Below, in pieces: positions 42,243 through 50,720 of a stretch of 64,000 nucleotides of DNA. Within the stretch, counting starts at the first letter, position 1. Every line of letters begins with the position of its first letter. The notes beneath the pieces were generated by a model. The model did no database searches and was not told the DNA's origin. It saw only the letters and a list, made by a program, of their open reading frames with translations. The DNA lies in contig NZ_CP151087.1 in NCBI RefSeq assembly GCF_038396785.1, forward strand, positions 4,464,001 through 4,528,000, in the 5' to 3' direction. Both the position numbers and the translations under genes were made by a program. Origin of the DNA: Sphingobacterium thalpophilum. Its GTDB lineage: Bacteria > Bacteroidota > Bacteroidia > Sphingobacteriales > Sphingobacteriaceae.

Positions 42243-43137
42243 TACCAAGATAGGCATCGATATAGTTCTTTAATTCAAGTTTTTTATCCTTATCTAAGAT
42301 TAAGTCATAGATGGGGATAGGTTGCTCTCGCCCAAATCTTATGAAATCTCCATTTTCTTCCGTCAATGAACTTAACCATGCACTGACATCAATGGTATTT
42401 TTTATCGGGTGCATATCAAATAATCGGAGATTGGCACCTGAAACAAACGCTACAATTTTCCAATCTTTTATGACTTTGTCATCAAGCACAGTTTTTTTAT
42501 CCAGGTATTTTATAAGATTTACGGACGCCCCTTTGGTGCAGCTCAAAATGAGATGTGTGCCATACTTTTTTACAATAAGTTCTGAACTGTTGTTCTGAAC
42601 AAAATTAATGAAGTCTTGATTTTGAAATTTCGGATCTTTTACTGCAAAGAAAAGCATGCTGTATTGAAATCCTTCAGAATAATAGTTGGTTAGTTGCATT
42701 TTCTGGTCCGAGGGAATGCGTGCCAATGCATCTGTTTCCGTTGTAACGAGTTGCTCCCCGTAATGATCAAATTGTATTCTCAGACTTCTCAATAGTCCCT
42801 CCTTATTAATATCTTCGCTAAATGCACCACCACTTGAAAAGCCCGTTGTTCTAGAAATATAGGAAGATTCCTTTAATTTTTCGGTATCAATGATTTTTGC
42901 ACGTAGCCCCTTATTGACAAAAAGTAGGTTTTCTTTTGCATCATATCCATAGCCGACCATAAAATATGGCTCAGCTTTAATTGCTTGGCTGACTTTCATT
43001 TCTGTTTTTTCAAATCTAGACAACTCGACAAGCTCAAGATCTTCCTCATTTTTAATTGTGAGTTCAGAATCTGATTTTTTACACGAAAAAAGCGAACAAA
43101 TAAATGTTGTGGTTAATAATAAGTGTTTTAAATTCAT
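42226..43137 (-). CDS. MACPF-domain lipoprotein
   Basis: 303 residues from ATG 43137 (an in-frame ATG at 43167 adds 10 residues). The lipobox is SLFSC with Cys19. The mature part matches the membrane attack complex/perforin fold: the signature Tyr192-Gly-Thr-His195 is followed six residues after Leu196 by Gly203 (family pattern YGTH[FY]x6GG, here ending GA). The C-terminus PIPIYDLI...LKNYIDAYLG is usual for bacterial MACPF proteins. Bacteroidota MACPF proteins include secreted antimicrobial toxins (BSAPs), so contact killing or membrane insertion is a possible role. There is no immunity gene or toxin-delivery gene nearby. Fold confident, function inferred. Confidence 0.8.
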   Translation of the reverse strand: MNLKHLLLTTTFICSLFSCKKSDSELTIKNEEDLELVELSRFEKTEMKVSQAIKAEPYFMVGYGYDAKENLLFVNKGLRAKIIDTEKLKESSYISRTTGFSSGGAFSEDINKEGLLRSLRIQFDHYGEQLVTTETDALARIPSDQKMQLTNYYSEGFQYSMLFFAVKDPKFQNQDFINFVQNNSSELIVKKYGTHLILSCTKGASVNLIKYLDKKTVLDDKVIKDWKIVAFVSGANLRLFDMHPIKNTIDVSAWLSSLTEENGDFIRFGREQPIPIYDLILDKDKKLELKNYIDAYLGIKKGS

Positions 43138-43212
43138 TTTGTAAATATGCAAGAATAATTTTTTCATTTATTTTTTGACAAATAAAGAAGCAGGGTTTTA
43201 CAATTAATACGT

Positions 43213-43220
43213 TAATTTTG
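43213..43220 (+). promoter_or_regulatory. TAnnTTTG box of rlmI, probably leaderless
   Basis: TAATTTTG ends 5 nt before the ATG at 43226, the same geometry as hemJ and clpS; no clear -33. Confidence 0.45.
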
Positions 43221-43225
43221 CAACA

Positions 43226-44413
43226 ATGAAATCAGTTTATTTGAATAAGGGTAAGGATAAAGCTGCCTGGCAATTGCATCCTTGGGTATTTTCTGGAGCA
43301 ATTAAATCATTGTCCGATAAGATTGAAGATGGCGAAGTTGTTGGCGTTTACAATGCTGAACGTGAATTTATTGCCTATGGTCTATTTCACAATAGCTCGC
43401 GTGTAGCCATTCGTTTATTGGAATGGAACCCTCAAGCACAGATTGATGCAGATTGGTGGCGTGCCCGCGTTCAGAAGGCTGTAGCAGCAAGACAGCATCT
43501 GTTGCAAGAAGGTGTCACCAATACGGTTCGTTTAATCTTTGCTGAAGCAGATTTTCTTCCTGGACTTATTGCAGACAAATACGCGGATTTTATATCCATT
43601 CAGGTTCATTCAGTTGGGGTGGAAAAAGTCAAATCAGTTATTATCGATGAATTGAATGCTTTGCTGCAACCCAAAGGAATTTATGAGCGTAGTGATCTGA
43701 AATCTCGCGAACATGAAGGTTTACCTGATATCAATGGGCTTTTGTTTGGAGAACTTCCATCTGAATTTGTCGACGTTATCGAAAATGGCATTCATTATAA
43801 GGTGAACATTATTGATGGACAAAAATCGGGATTTTATTGCGACCAACGTGAAAATCGCCAGCTGACGGCCAATTACGTTTCAAATAAACGCGTCCTAGAT
43901 TGTTTTTGCTATTCCGGTGGTTTTACGTTAAATAGCTTGAAAAGTGGGGCGGCAGAAGTCATATCTGTAGATAGTTCTGCACTTGCTATTGAAACCCTGG
44001 AAAAGAATATCATTGAAAATGGTTTTGAACCTAGTCGACATAGCGCAATATTGTCTGATGTAAACAAGCAATTGCGTAAATTCATTGATGAAGGGGAAAA
44101 ATTTGATCTTATTGTCTTGGATCCACCGAAATATGCGCCCTCTCGATCTGCATTGGAAAGAGCGTCAAGGGCGTATAAAGACCTCAATCGCCGCGGATTG
44201 ATGTTGTTAAATAGTGGTGGTTTATTAGCGACATTTTCTTGCTCAGGTGCGATGGACATGGATACGTTCAAACAAGTGCTCGCTTGGGCTGCACTGGATG
44301 CCGGTAAGGAAATTCAGTTTATCAGACAATTTCATCAACCTGAAGATCATCCTGTCCGGGCATCGTTCCCAGAAGGCGAGTATCTGAAAGGATTGTTGGT
44401 GCGCGTATTGTAA
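43226..44413 (+). CDS. rlmI: Class I SAM-dependent rRNA methyltransferase (RlmI-like)
   Basis: 395 residues. An N-terminal PUA domain (about 1-75; HPWVFSGAIKSL) precedes a middle domain and a Rossmann methyltransferase domain. That domain has the SAM motif VLDCFCYSGGFTLNSL, an acidic ribose contact in EVISVDSS and the catalytic-loop DLIVLDPPKYAPS. A Cys in ATFSCSGAMD is the expected nucleophile for 5-methylcytosine formation. E. coli RlmI makes m5C1962 in 23S rRNA. Normal family length. Confidence 0.9.
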   Translation: MKSVYLNKGKDKAAWQLHPWVFSGAIKSLSDKIEDGEVVGVYNAEREFIAYGLFHNSSRVAIRLLEWNPQAQIDADWWRARVQKAVAARQHLLQEGVTNTVRLIFAEADFLPGLIADKYADFISIQVHSVGVEKVKSVIIDELNALLQPKGIYERSDLKSREHEGLPDINGLLFGELPSEFVDVIENGIHYKVNIIDGQKSGFYCDQRENRQLTANYVSNKRVLDCFCYSGGFTLNSLKSGAAEVISVDSSALAIETLEKNIIENGFEPSRHSAILSDVNKQLRKFIDEGEKFDLIVLDPPKYAPSRSALERASRAYKDLNRRGLMLLNSGGLLATFSCSGAMDMDTFKQVLAWAALDAGKEIQFIRQFHQPEDHPVRASFPEGEYLKGLLVRVL

Positions 44414-44478
44414 TTATTATATGAAGATAGTTTAGGTTGATTTTAACAAATCAACCTTTTTAATTTTTGAACAACGTC

Positions 44479-45675
44479 ATGATACAAGAGAAGACGAGTA
44501 GACCTATTTTTTCTATTTTGTTTGCCGTAAGCATGGTGCATCTTTTGAACGATATGATTCAGGGAGTGATACCGGCAACCTATCCCTTGCTCAAAGAAGA
44601 GCATCATCTAAGCTTTTCTCAGGTTGGGATGATTACAATGGTTTATCAGATAGCAGCTTCAATATTCCAACCCGTTGTAGGCTCATTTACGGACAAACAT
44701 CCTGTACCATACTCTCAGATCATTGGGATGTCTTTTTCCCTTCTCGGTATGCTTTTGTTTTCGAAAGCACATAGTTATGAATGGATCTTATTTTCTGTTT
44801 TTCTGGTAGGGATTGGTTCTTCAATCTTTCACCCTGAATCTTCTCGTGTAGCTTATATGGCATCGGGAGGGAGAAGAAGTATGGCACAATCTATTTTTCA
44901 GATTGGAGGAAATGCAGGGACCGCAATGGCCCCAATCATTGTCGCTTTTTTGGTATTACCGAGAGGGCAGCAGGCGATCGCCTGGATGTGCTTATTTACG
45001 ATTCTCGGCCAATTTATATCTTATTATATTGGTAGTTGGTATAAAAAGAGACTTCAAAGCTTTGCCAAATCAACGAAGAAAACAATACGCGTGCCTGATC
45101 TACCCCATAGCCGAATCGTCGTGACCGTTATTATACTCCTCTTACTGATTGTTTCAAAATACTTCTATATAGCAAGTATTACAAACTATTTCCAGTTTTA
45201 TACCATCAAGAAATTTGGGATTAATGAAGTGGAAGCACAAGTCTATCTATTTTATTTTCTGATAGCTGTTGCGGTGGGAACATTACTGGGCGGAGTATTC
45301 GGGGACCGATTTGGTCGCAAATATGTCATTTGGTTCTCCGTCTTGGGCGTTGCACCATTTGCATTAGCATTACCCTATGTCGGACTTACGATGACGGGAA
45401 TACTAATCGTGATTATTGGATTGATTTTATCATCAGCTTTTCCAGCAATTATTGTTTATGCACAAGAACTATTGCCTAAGAAGTTGGGCATGGTTTCAGG
45501 TTTATTTTACGGCTTTGCATTTGGAATGGGAGGGATTGGATCCGCTGTACTTGGCTGGCAGGCAGATCATACGTCCATCGAGTTTATTTATCACCTATGT
45601 TCCTACCTGCCATTGATGGGTATTGTGGCTTATTTTCTTCCCAATCTACAAAAAACACCTTACAAAGAAATCTAG
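44479..45675 (+). CDS. MFS transporter, fosmidomycin-resistance (Fsr) type
   Basis: 398-residue major facilitator with 12 predicted helices. The N-terminus ILFAVSMVHLLNDMIQGVIPATYPLLK matches the Fsr family. The A-like motif between helices 2 and 3 reads GSFTDKHPVP, and the repeat before helix 8/9 is GGVFGDRFGRKYVIW. Helix 4-5 has GIGSSIFHPESSRVAYMASGGRRS, an Fsr hallmark. Characterised relatives export fosmidomycin and other compounds. ATG 44479 is chosen over an upstream TTG. Monocistronic, with a terminator after it. Confidence 0.85.
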   Translation: MIQEKTSRPIFSILFAVSMVHLLNDMIQGVIPATYPLLKEEHHLSFSQVGMITMVYQIAASIFQPVVGSFTDKHPVPYSQIIGMSFSLLGMLLFSKAHSYEWILFSVFLVGIGSSIFHPESSRVAYMASGGRRSMAQSIFQIGGNAGTAMAPIIVAFLVLPRGQQAIAWMCLFTILGQFISYYIGSWYKKRLQSFAKSTKKTIRVPDLPHSRIVVTVIILLLLIVSKYFYIASITNYFQFYTIKKFGINEVEAQVYLFYFLIAVAVGTLLGGVFGDRFGRKYVIWFSVLGVAPFALALPYVGLTMTGILIVIIGLILSSAFPAIIVYAQELLPKKLGMVSGLFYGFAFGMGGIGSAVLGWQADHTSIEFIYHLCSYLPLMGIVAYFLPNLQKTPYKEI

Positions 45676-45702
45676 ATTTGGCATATAGGCGCATGTTAAA
45701 CA

Positions 45703-45741
45703 AGAAAGAGCGGATTTCAATAAAATATCCGCTCTTTTTTG
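45703..45741. terminator. Bidirectional terminator, MFS gene / SGNH gene
   Basis: AAAGAGCGGAT (45705-45715) / ATCCGCTCTTT (45727-45737) with T-run, between convergent genes. Confidence 0.88.
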
Positions 45742-45744
45742 TTA

Positions 45745-46506
45745 TTATTTGATGCAGTCCATCCAGGCTGAGGCCATCATCTGTGCGCCGGCAAGGGTAG
45801 GGTGTACACCATCTGCCGCCCAGTAGGCACCAGGAGCATTCTTTTGGGCATTGTCGAATATTTTTTGATAGGGAATTAGAATTGCGCCAAATTCTTTGGC
45901 GACCTCACGAGCGGATTCTTGGTAGGCCAAAAATTTTGGATACCACGCTTCAGTAATGTGACCTACGCCCTTTACTGCAAAAGGTTCTCCAATGATCAAT
46001 TTGACATTTGGAAGCTTTTGTAAAGTCTCCTGCAATAGCTGTTGGTACTGGGATTTGTACTCTTCAACCGTAGTCTGTGCTCCTTGATCGATCGTGCGCC
46101 AGAAGTCGTTTACACCAATCAGAATACTTAATACGGTTGGTTTAATCGCTAGTGTATCTTCTGTCCAGCGCTTTTGAAGATCGGGTACACGGTTTCCACT
46201 AATACCTGTATTATATACCTTTAGTTTTTTTGCCGAATATTTATTTAAGAGCTGGCTGGCAGCCAATAGAGCATAACCATGTCCAAGTGCTGCGGTATCA
46301 TTGGCATTTCTATTGTTTCTATCTCGGCCCACATCCGTAATGGAATCGCCCTGAAATAAAATGATGTCGTCGTTATTTAAACTGATTTTTGAGGAACTGG
46401 CGGTGGATTCGTGAGCGAATACATCGTTTCCCAGTATATTGGCACCAGTCAATAGACCGGAACCAATAATGCTTTTTTTGATAAATGATCTGCGGTTTGT
46501 GTTCAT
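45745..46506 (-). CDS. SGNH/GDSL hydrolase with twin-arginine signal
   Basis: 253 residues. The signal begins MNTNRRSFIKKS, a twin-arginine motif, followed by a moderately hydrophobic stretch, so export by the Tat system is likely. The SGNH blocks are complete: block I FQGDSITD with Ser55, block II Gly in NTGISGNRVPDL, block III GVNDFW with Asn, and block V DGVHPT with Asp and His. Such enzymes are esterases acting on acylated sugars or polysaccharides; the substrate is unknown. It lies 34 bp after the aminotransferase gene in the same direction. Confidence 0.88.
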   Translation of the reverse strand: MNTNRRSFIKKSIIGSGLLTGANILGNDVFAHESTASSSKISLNNDDIILFQGDSITDVGRDRNNRNANDTAALGHGYALLAASQLLNKYSAKKLKVYNTGISGNRVPDLQKRWTEDTLAIKPTVLSILIGVNDFWRTIDQGAQTTVEEYKSQYQQLLQETLQKLPNVKLIIGEPFAVKGVGHITEAWYPKFLAYQESAREVAKEFGAILIPYQKIFDNAQKNAPGAYWAADGVHPTLAGAQMMASAWMDCIK

Positions 46507-46540
46507 TATTAGGTTTTTGTTATGTTTAAAGTTACATACT

Positions 46541-47728
46541 TTAAGCATACTTTTCCAAACCTTTTATAATGATGTTACACGCTTTTTCAATTTCCAGATC
46601 TGTAATAGTCAATGGAGGAGCGACACGCAGTGCTGTTTCACAATGCAGATACCAATCGATCATAACCCCGTTTTCAGCACAATACTTACTCACGTTGTAA
46701 ACCTGATCAAAGGAATCCAATTGCAGACACATCATAAGACCTAATCCTCGAATTTCTTTAATTGCAGGGTGTCGGAGTTTTTCTTTAAATAAAAGCGATT
46801 TTCGCTCGACCTGTTCTACCAATTTTTCTTCCTTGATAACAGCCAGTGAAGCCCGTGCTGCGGCACAACTTACGGGGTGGCCCCCAAAAGTCGTGATATG
46901 CCCAAGCATGGGATTATCCTTAATAACATCCATCACTTCTTTGGCTGCAACAAATGCGCCTAGGGGCATGCCACCACCGATTCCTTTGGCAAGCATCAGG
47001 ATATCTGGGACGATAGCAAAATGCTCAAAAGCAAAGAGACGGCCTGTGCGGCCAAAACCAGTTTGGATTTCATCAAAGATCAGTAGGGTACCTGTTTCAT
47101 TACAGCGTTTTCTGACGGCTTGCATGTAAGCGATATCCGGGACTCGGACACCCGCTTCCCCCTGAATAGCTTCGAGGATGACAGCAGCAGTTTGTTCCGT
47201 AATCTTTGTTAGATCGTCCAGATCATTAAACTCGATAAAATCTATTTCGGGAAGGAGGGGGGCATACGCTTTACGGTACGCATCGTTTCCGATAAGACTG
47301 AGCGCGCCTTGTGTACTGCCGTGGTACGCCTTTTTTGCAGCGATAATCTGCCTGCGACCGGTATATTTCTTTGCTATTTTCATTGATCCCTCTACGGCTT
47401 CCGTTCCACTGTTGGTGAGGTAAACCGATTGAAAATTAGGAGGAAGTTCTGCTAATAATTCTGTAGCAAATTGCACCTGTGGGGCCTGCACAAATTCACC
47501 ATAAACGGTGACATGTAGGTACTGGTCCAATTGTGATTTTATAGCTTCCAAAACCTTCGGGTGACGATGGCCTATATTGCTGACATTGAAGCCAGAGACC
47601 AAATCCATGTATTCTTCTCCATTTGGGCCATAAAGGTAGACACCTTCAGCCTTAACTACTTCAACCAATCTAGGTGAGCTAGATGTTTGAGCGGTATTCA
47701 TTAAAAATAATTCTCTGTTGCTTAACAT
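46541..47728 (-). CDS. Class-III aminotransferase (acetylornithine/4-aminobutyrate type)
   Basis: 395 residues from ATG 47728 (MLSNRELFLMNTAQTSSSP); an upstream in-frame start adds 13 residues without family support. PLP class-III features are LTNSGTEAVEGSMKIAK, the Asp in LLIFDEIQTGFGRTG and the Schiff-base Lys in LMLAKGIGGGMPLGAFV. The family covers acetylornithine, ornithine, GABA and related omega-aminotransferases; no arginine-biosynthesis genes adjoin it, so the substrate is left open. Upstream of the SGNH gene on one probable transcript. Confidence 0.85.
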   Translation of the reverse strand: MLSNRELFLMNTAQTSSSPRLVEVVKAEGVYLYGPNGEEYMDLVSGFNVSNIGHRHPKVLEAIKSQLDQYLHVTVYGEFVQAPQVQFATELLAELPPNFQSVYLTNSGTEAVEGSMKIAKKYTGRRQIIAAKKAYHGSTQGALSLIGNDAYRKAYAPLLPEIDFIEFNDLDDLTKITEQTAAVILEAIQGEAGVRVPDIAYMQAVRKRCNETGTLLIFDEIQTGFGRTGRLFAFEHFAIVPDILMLAKGIGGGMPLGAFVAAKEVMDVIKDNPMLGHITTFGGHPVSCAAARASLAVIKEEKLVEQVERKSLLFKEKLRHPAIKEIRGLGLMMCLQLDSFDQVYNVSKYCAENGVMIDWYLHCETALRVAPPLTITDLEIEKACNIIIKGLEKYA

Positions 47729-47751
47729 GATCTTACAAATGTCCGAAAATA

Positions 47752-47780
47752 AAAAAGAAGTCTTCAAGACTTCTTTTTTA
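47752..47780 (-). terminator. Terminator of the sigma / anti-sigma / Spy-like operon
   Basis: GAAGTC / GACTTC with T/A flanks (AAAAAAGAAGTC ... GACTTCTTTTTT), just after the Spy-like gene stop on the minus strand. Confidence 0.8.
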
Positions 47781-47789
47781 TTTTCGAGA

Positions 47790-48209
47790 TTATTTTCTTC
47801 TATTCTGCAGGGATTTGTATAGATGTTCCCTGAATTCCTGTTCTACTTCAAAAAATTGCGATGCTCGCGCATTGCCAATAACTTTGGCAAATTTGGCCCG
47901 ATATTCTTTTTTGATCTCCACTTCTTTAGCATCATACTGTAAGACGTCTCTGGAGCCACCTCTAAAACTATTTTTTGGAGCACCATTCAATTTTTCTTTC
48001 CTGATATCCCAAAGCGTTTGGCTGTACTCATTATAGAGCGGGAAGAATTGCTGAGCCTCTCTCGGAGTTAAATCCAGTTCTTTAGTAATGTAAGCTATTT
48101 TTTCATTTTCTATAGCTTGAAATCGATTTTTGTCTTGCGCAAAGCCCAAGGCAATAGAAAATATACTAAAGAACAATGTTATCCATATGTATTTTTTATT
48201 GAACATCAT
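47790..48209 (-). CDS. Spy/CpxP-like periplasmic protein
   Basis: 139 residues; signal peptide about 1-25 (FSIFSIALGFAQ). The mature part is all-helical and basic and contains ITKELDLTPREAQQFFPLYNEYSQTLWDIRKEK, which resembles the LTxxQ motif of Spy/CpxP proteins. The start overlaps the stop of the upstream anti-sigma gene by one base, so it is coupled. It probably acts on the periplasmic side of the sigma/anti-sigma pair as sensor or chaperone. That role is an inference from the operon and the LTxxQ analogy. Confidence 0.75.
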   Translation of the reverse strand: MMFNKKYIWITLFFSIFSIALGFAQDKNRFQAIENEKIAYITKELDLTPREAQQFFPLYNEYSQTLWDIRKEKLNGAPKNSFRGGSRDVLQYDAKEVEIKKEYRAKFAKVIGNARASQFFEVEQEFREHLYKSLQNRRK

Positions 48210-49165
48210 TATAAGGTATAATTTAGATAATCTTCTATTTCTTGTTTAGATATATTACTTCCAAATCCCTTAGTAGGGAGATTTGCTTCGTCAGTATACT
48301 GGGCCATATAGATCATATCGTCACCAGAAGCCGACTCCGCAAGGTAATTAATGATTTCCTGCTTAGGAATTTCTGACAAATGCTGGCTTAACTGCTCTTC
48401 TGCAACAGCTTCTACAGGAGTCGTATTTTGCTGTTGATATTGATAACCCCAATATCCGCCTATACTCAACATAGCCGCAAAGGATGCCGCAACCGCATAA
48501 CGAGCGTACCATTTTTTAGGTTTCCCAATCTGACGGATCGGTGTATTATCCTTTTCAAGCATTTGAACACGATCAATGATGCTGTCCGAAAGAATCTCAA
48601 AATAATGTTGTGGTACATCAAAACCTGCAGTCACAATCGTTTCTTTTAGTTTTTCTTCAGCAATACGAGCAAAAATTGTCGATTCAACTATTTCTTCGTA
48701 GCCAACAGGAGCTGTAAAACCATCTGTCGGAACTGTTTCCTTCAATTTCTCCGCCGCTAAACGGGCGAAGATGGAGTCTTCAAGGGTTTGATTATAAGCA
48801 GAAGGCATGGTAAAGCCATCCGATGCAATCGTTTCTTTTAATTTGTCTTCTAAAATTCGGTTGAAGATAGTTGAAGATAGTTCAGAAGCATAATTTTCAG
48901 GAATTTCAAAGCCGTCTGTAGTAACCTGATTTTTTAAACTATCTTCCGCAACCTTACACATTATGGCGTCAGATAAGCTATTAAAATATCCTTCTGGAAC
49001 CTCAAAGATGGATTCTTCCTTGCATTCAACCAATTTGACTTGCGTAATTATTTTTGATTCTAAATCACTGAAATAATTTTCAGGTAAGCCAAATGGATTT
49101 TCACGCAACGATGCTGGAAGATTTGTAGGCTCCAGCCCATCATGATATGTGCCATTTTTCTTCAT
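48209..49165 (-). CDS. Membrane anti-sigma factor candidate with six repeats
   Basis: 318 residues. One transmembrane helix (about 221-242, YARYAVAASFAAMLSIGGYWGY) separates a long cytoplasmic N-terminus from a C-terminal tail. Six copies of the motif F-x-x-P-x-x-Y-x3-L-x3-I fill the N-terminus, with the Pro at residues 28, 57, 89, 121, 153 and 185. The last five are exactly 32 residues apart, separated by LKET-like helices. It is transcribed after an ECF sigma gene and before a Spy-like gene, which is the basis for the anti-sigma call. No zinc ZAS motif is present. Confidence 0.72.
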   Translation of the reverse strand: MKKNGTYHDGLEPTNLPASLRENPFGLPENYFSDLESKIITQVKLVECKEESIFEVPEGYFNSLSDAIMCKVAEDSLKNQVTTDGFEIPENYASELSSTIFNRILEDKLKETIASDGFTMPSAYNQTLEDSIFARLAAEKLKETVPTDGFTAPVGYEEIVESTIFARIAEEKLKETIVTAGFDVPQHYFEILSDSIIDRVQMLEKDNTPIRQIGKPKKWYARYAVAASFAAMLSIGGYWGYQYQQQNTTPVEAVAEEQLSQHLSEIPKQEIINYLAESASGDDMIYMAQYTDEANLPTKGFGSNISKQEIEDYLNYTL

Positions 49166-49198
49166 AGTATCTGTTAGAACCTAATTTCGCTAAAAGGT

Positions 49199-49744
49199 TT
49201 AATCGTTGTTGTTAAAAAATGCCTCTATTTTTTTGACAGCTAAATGATAAGAGGCTTTAAGCGCTCCGACACTTGTTCCGAGTACTTCTGAAATTTCTTC
49301 GTATTTCATATCTTCAAAATATTTCATATTGAAGACCAATTTTTGCTTTTCTGGCAAAGTCAACAAAGCCTGTTGTAATTTCATTTGAGCTTTATCACCG
49401 TTAAAATAATTGCCATCAGCAAGCGTTTCTGCCAAATAAGCAGTCGTGTCGTCATCCAACGACACGTTCTGCTTTTGCTTTTTCTTATTTAAGAAGGTAA
49501 TACATTCATTTGTTGCGATACGATAAAGCCAAGTGTATAATTGTGAGTCTTCACGGAAATTCCCAAGGTTTTTCCATACTTTGACAAAGATATCTTGAAC
49601 AACATCGTCCGCATCGTCATGATCGATGACCATTCTTCGCACATGCCAATAAATCTTCTGTTGATATTTCTTCAACAATAAACGGAAAGCTTCTTCTCGC
49701 GTACTCTCTTCGGCGAATTTTGCTATAATTAAAGCGTCATCCAT
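49199..49744 (-). CDS. ECF-family RNA polymerase sigma factor
   Basis: 181 residues. The region-2 signature is DHDDADDVVQDIFVKVWKNLGNFREDSQLYTWLYRIATNECITFLNKKK (about 41-90). Region 4 is LLTLPEKQKLVFNMKYFEDMKYEEISEVLGTSVGALKASYHLAVKKI (about 128-175), containing the HTH that reads the -35. It is first in a three-gene unit with the repeat-bearing membrane protein and the Spy-like protein, and likely answers an envelope signal through them. It lies 21 bp after the transketolase genes and could share their transcript. Confidence 0.93.
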   Translation of the reverse strand: MDDALIIAKFAEESTREEAFRLLLKKYQQKIYWHVRRMVIDHDDADDVVQDIFVKVWKNLGNFREDSQLYTWLYRIATNECITFLNKKKQKQNVSLDDDTTAYLAETLADGNYFNGDKAQMKLQQALLTLPEKQKLVFNMKYFEDMKYEEISEVLGTSVGALKASYHLAVKKIEAFFNNND

Positions 49745-49765
49745 ATATTGACTTGCGTAGTTTTG

Positions 49766-50719
49766 TTATTTTCTTTTGATTACTTTTTGAACCGCAGCCA
49801 CAATAGCCGCAGCATTCAAACCGTATTTTTCCATCAATTGAGCAGGAGTACCTGATTCTCCAAAACTATCATTTACGGCAACGTACTCTTGTGGAGTAGG
49901 TAACTCTCTTGTTAACACTTGAGCAACGCTATCACCTAAACCGCCAAGACGATTATGCTCTTCTGCCGTTACGACACATTTGGTTTTCGCAACAGATTTT
50001 AAAATAGCTTCTTCATCCAAAGGTTTGATGGTATGGATATTGATAATCTCAGCGTTGATACCCAACTCAGCTAATTTCTCGCCAGCTTGGATAGCTTCCC
50101 ATACTAAATGACCTGTAGCAATGATCGTAACATCCGTTCCTTCATTTAATAATACCGCCTTACCAATCACAAATTCTTGATCAGCAGGAGTGAAGTTAGG
50201 AACTACGGGACGGCCAAAACGCAAATAAACCGGTCCATCATATTTGGCTGCTGCAATCGTAGCGGCTTTTGTTTGATTGAAATCACAAGGATTGATCACT
50301 GTCATTCCTGGCAACATTTTCATCAAGCCGATATCTTCTAAGATTTGGTGAGTTGCACCATCTTCACCTAAGGTTAGGCCAGCATGCGACGCTGCAATTT
50401 TTACATTTTTGTCCGAGTATGCAATCGATTGGCGAATCTGATCATAAACACGTCCTGTTGAGAAATTTGCGAATGTACCAGTGAATGGTATTTTACCACC
50501 GATCGTAAGTCCGGCAGCAATTCCCATCATATTAGCTTCCGCGATACCGATTTGGAAAAAACGTTCTGGAAATTCTTTGATAAAATCGTTCATTTTTAAC
50601 GAACCAATTAAATCAGCACATAATGCAACTACATTCTCATCTTGCTTTCCTGCTTCTAGTAATCCCGCACCAAATCCTGAACGTGTATCTTTTGACTCTG
50701 TATAAGTATATTTTTTCAT
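49766..50719 (-). CDS. Transketolase, C-terminal (pyrimidine-binding plus C) subunit
   Basis: 317 residues covering the second half of transketolase. TPP-pyrimidine domain features are FFQIGIAEANMMGIAAGLTIGGKIPFTGTFANF with the catalytic Glu and HAGLTLGEDGATHQILEDI; then comes the C-terminal domain with VVTAEEHNRLGGLGDSVAQVL. Its start is 1 bp from the stop of the N-terminal subunit gene. The split pair interconverts sugar phosphates in the pentose phosphate pathway. Splitting is common in some lineages, so it is not a broken gene. Confidence 0.92.
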   Translation of the reverse strand: MKKYTYTESKDTRSGFGAGLLEAGKQDENVVALCADLIGSLKMNDFIKEFPERFFQIGIAEANMMGIAAGLTIGGKIPFTGTFANFSTGRVYDQIRQSIAYSDKNVKIAASHAGLTLGEDGATHQILEDIGLMKMLPGMTVINPCDFNQTKAATIAAAKYDGPVYLRFGRPVVPNFTPADQEFVIGKAVLLNEGTDVTIIATGHLVWEAIQAGEKLAELGINAEIINIHTIKPLDEEAILKSVAKTKCVVTAEEHNRLGGLGDSVAQVLTRELPTPQEYVAVNDSFGESGTPAQLMEKYGLNAAAIVAAVQKVIKRK

Positions 50720-50720
50720 T

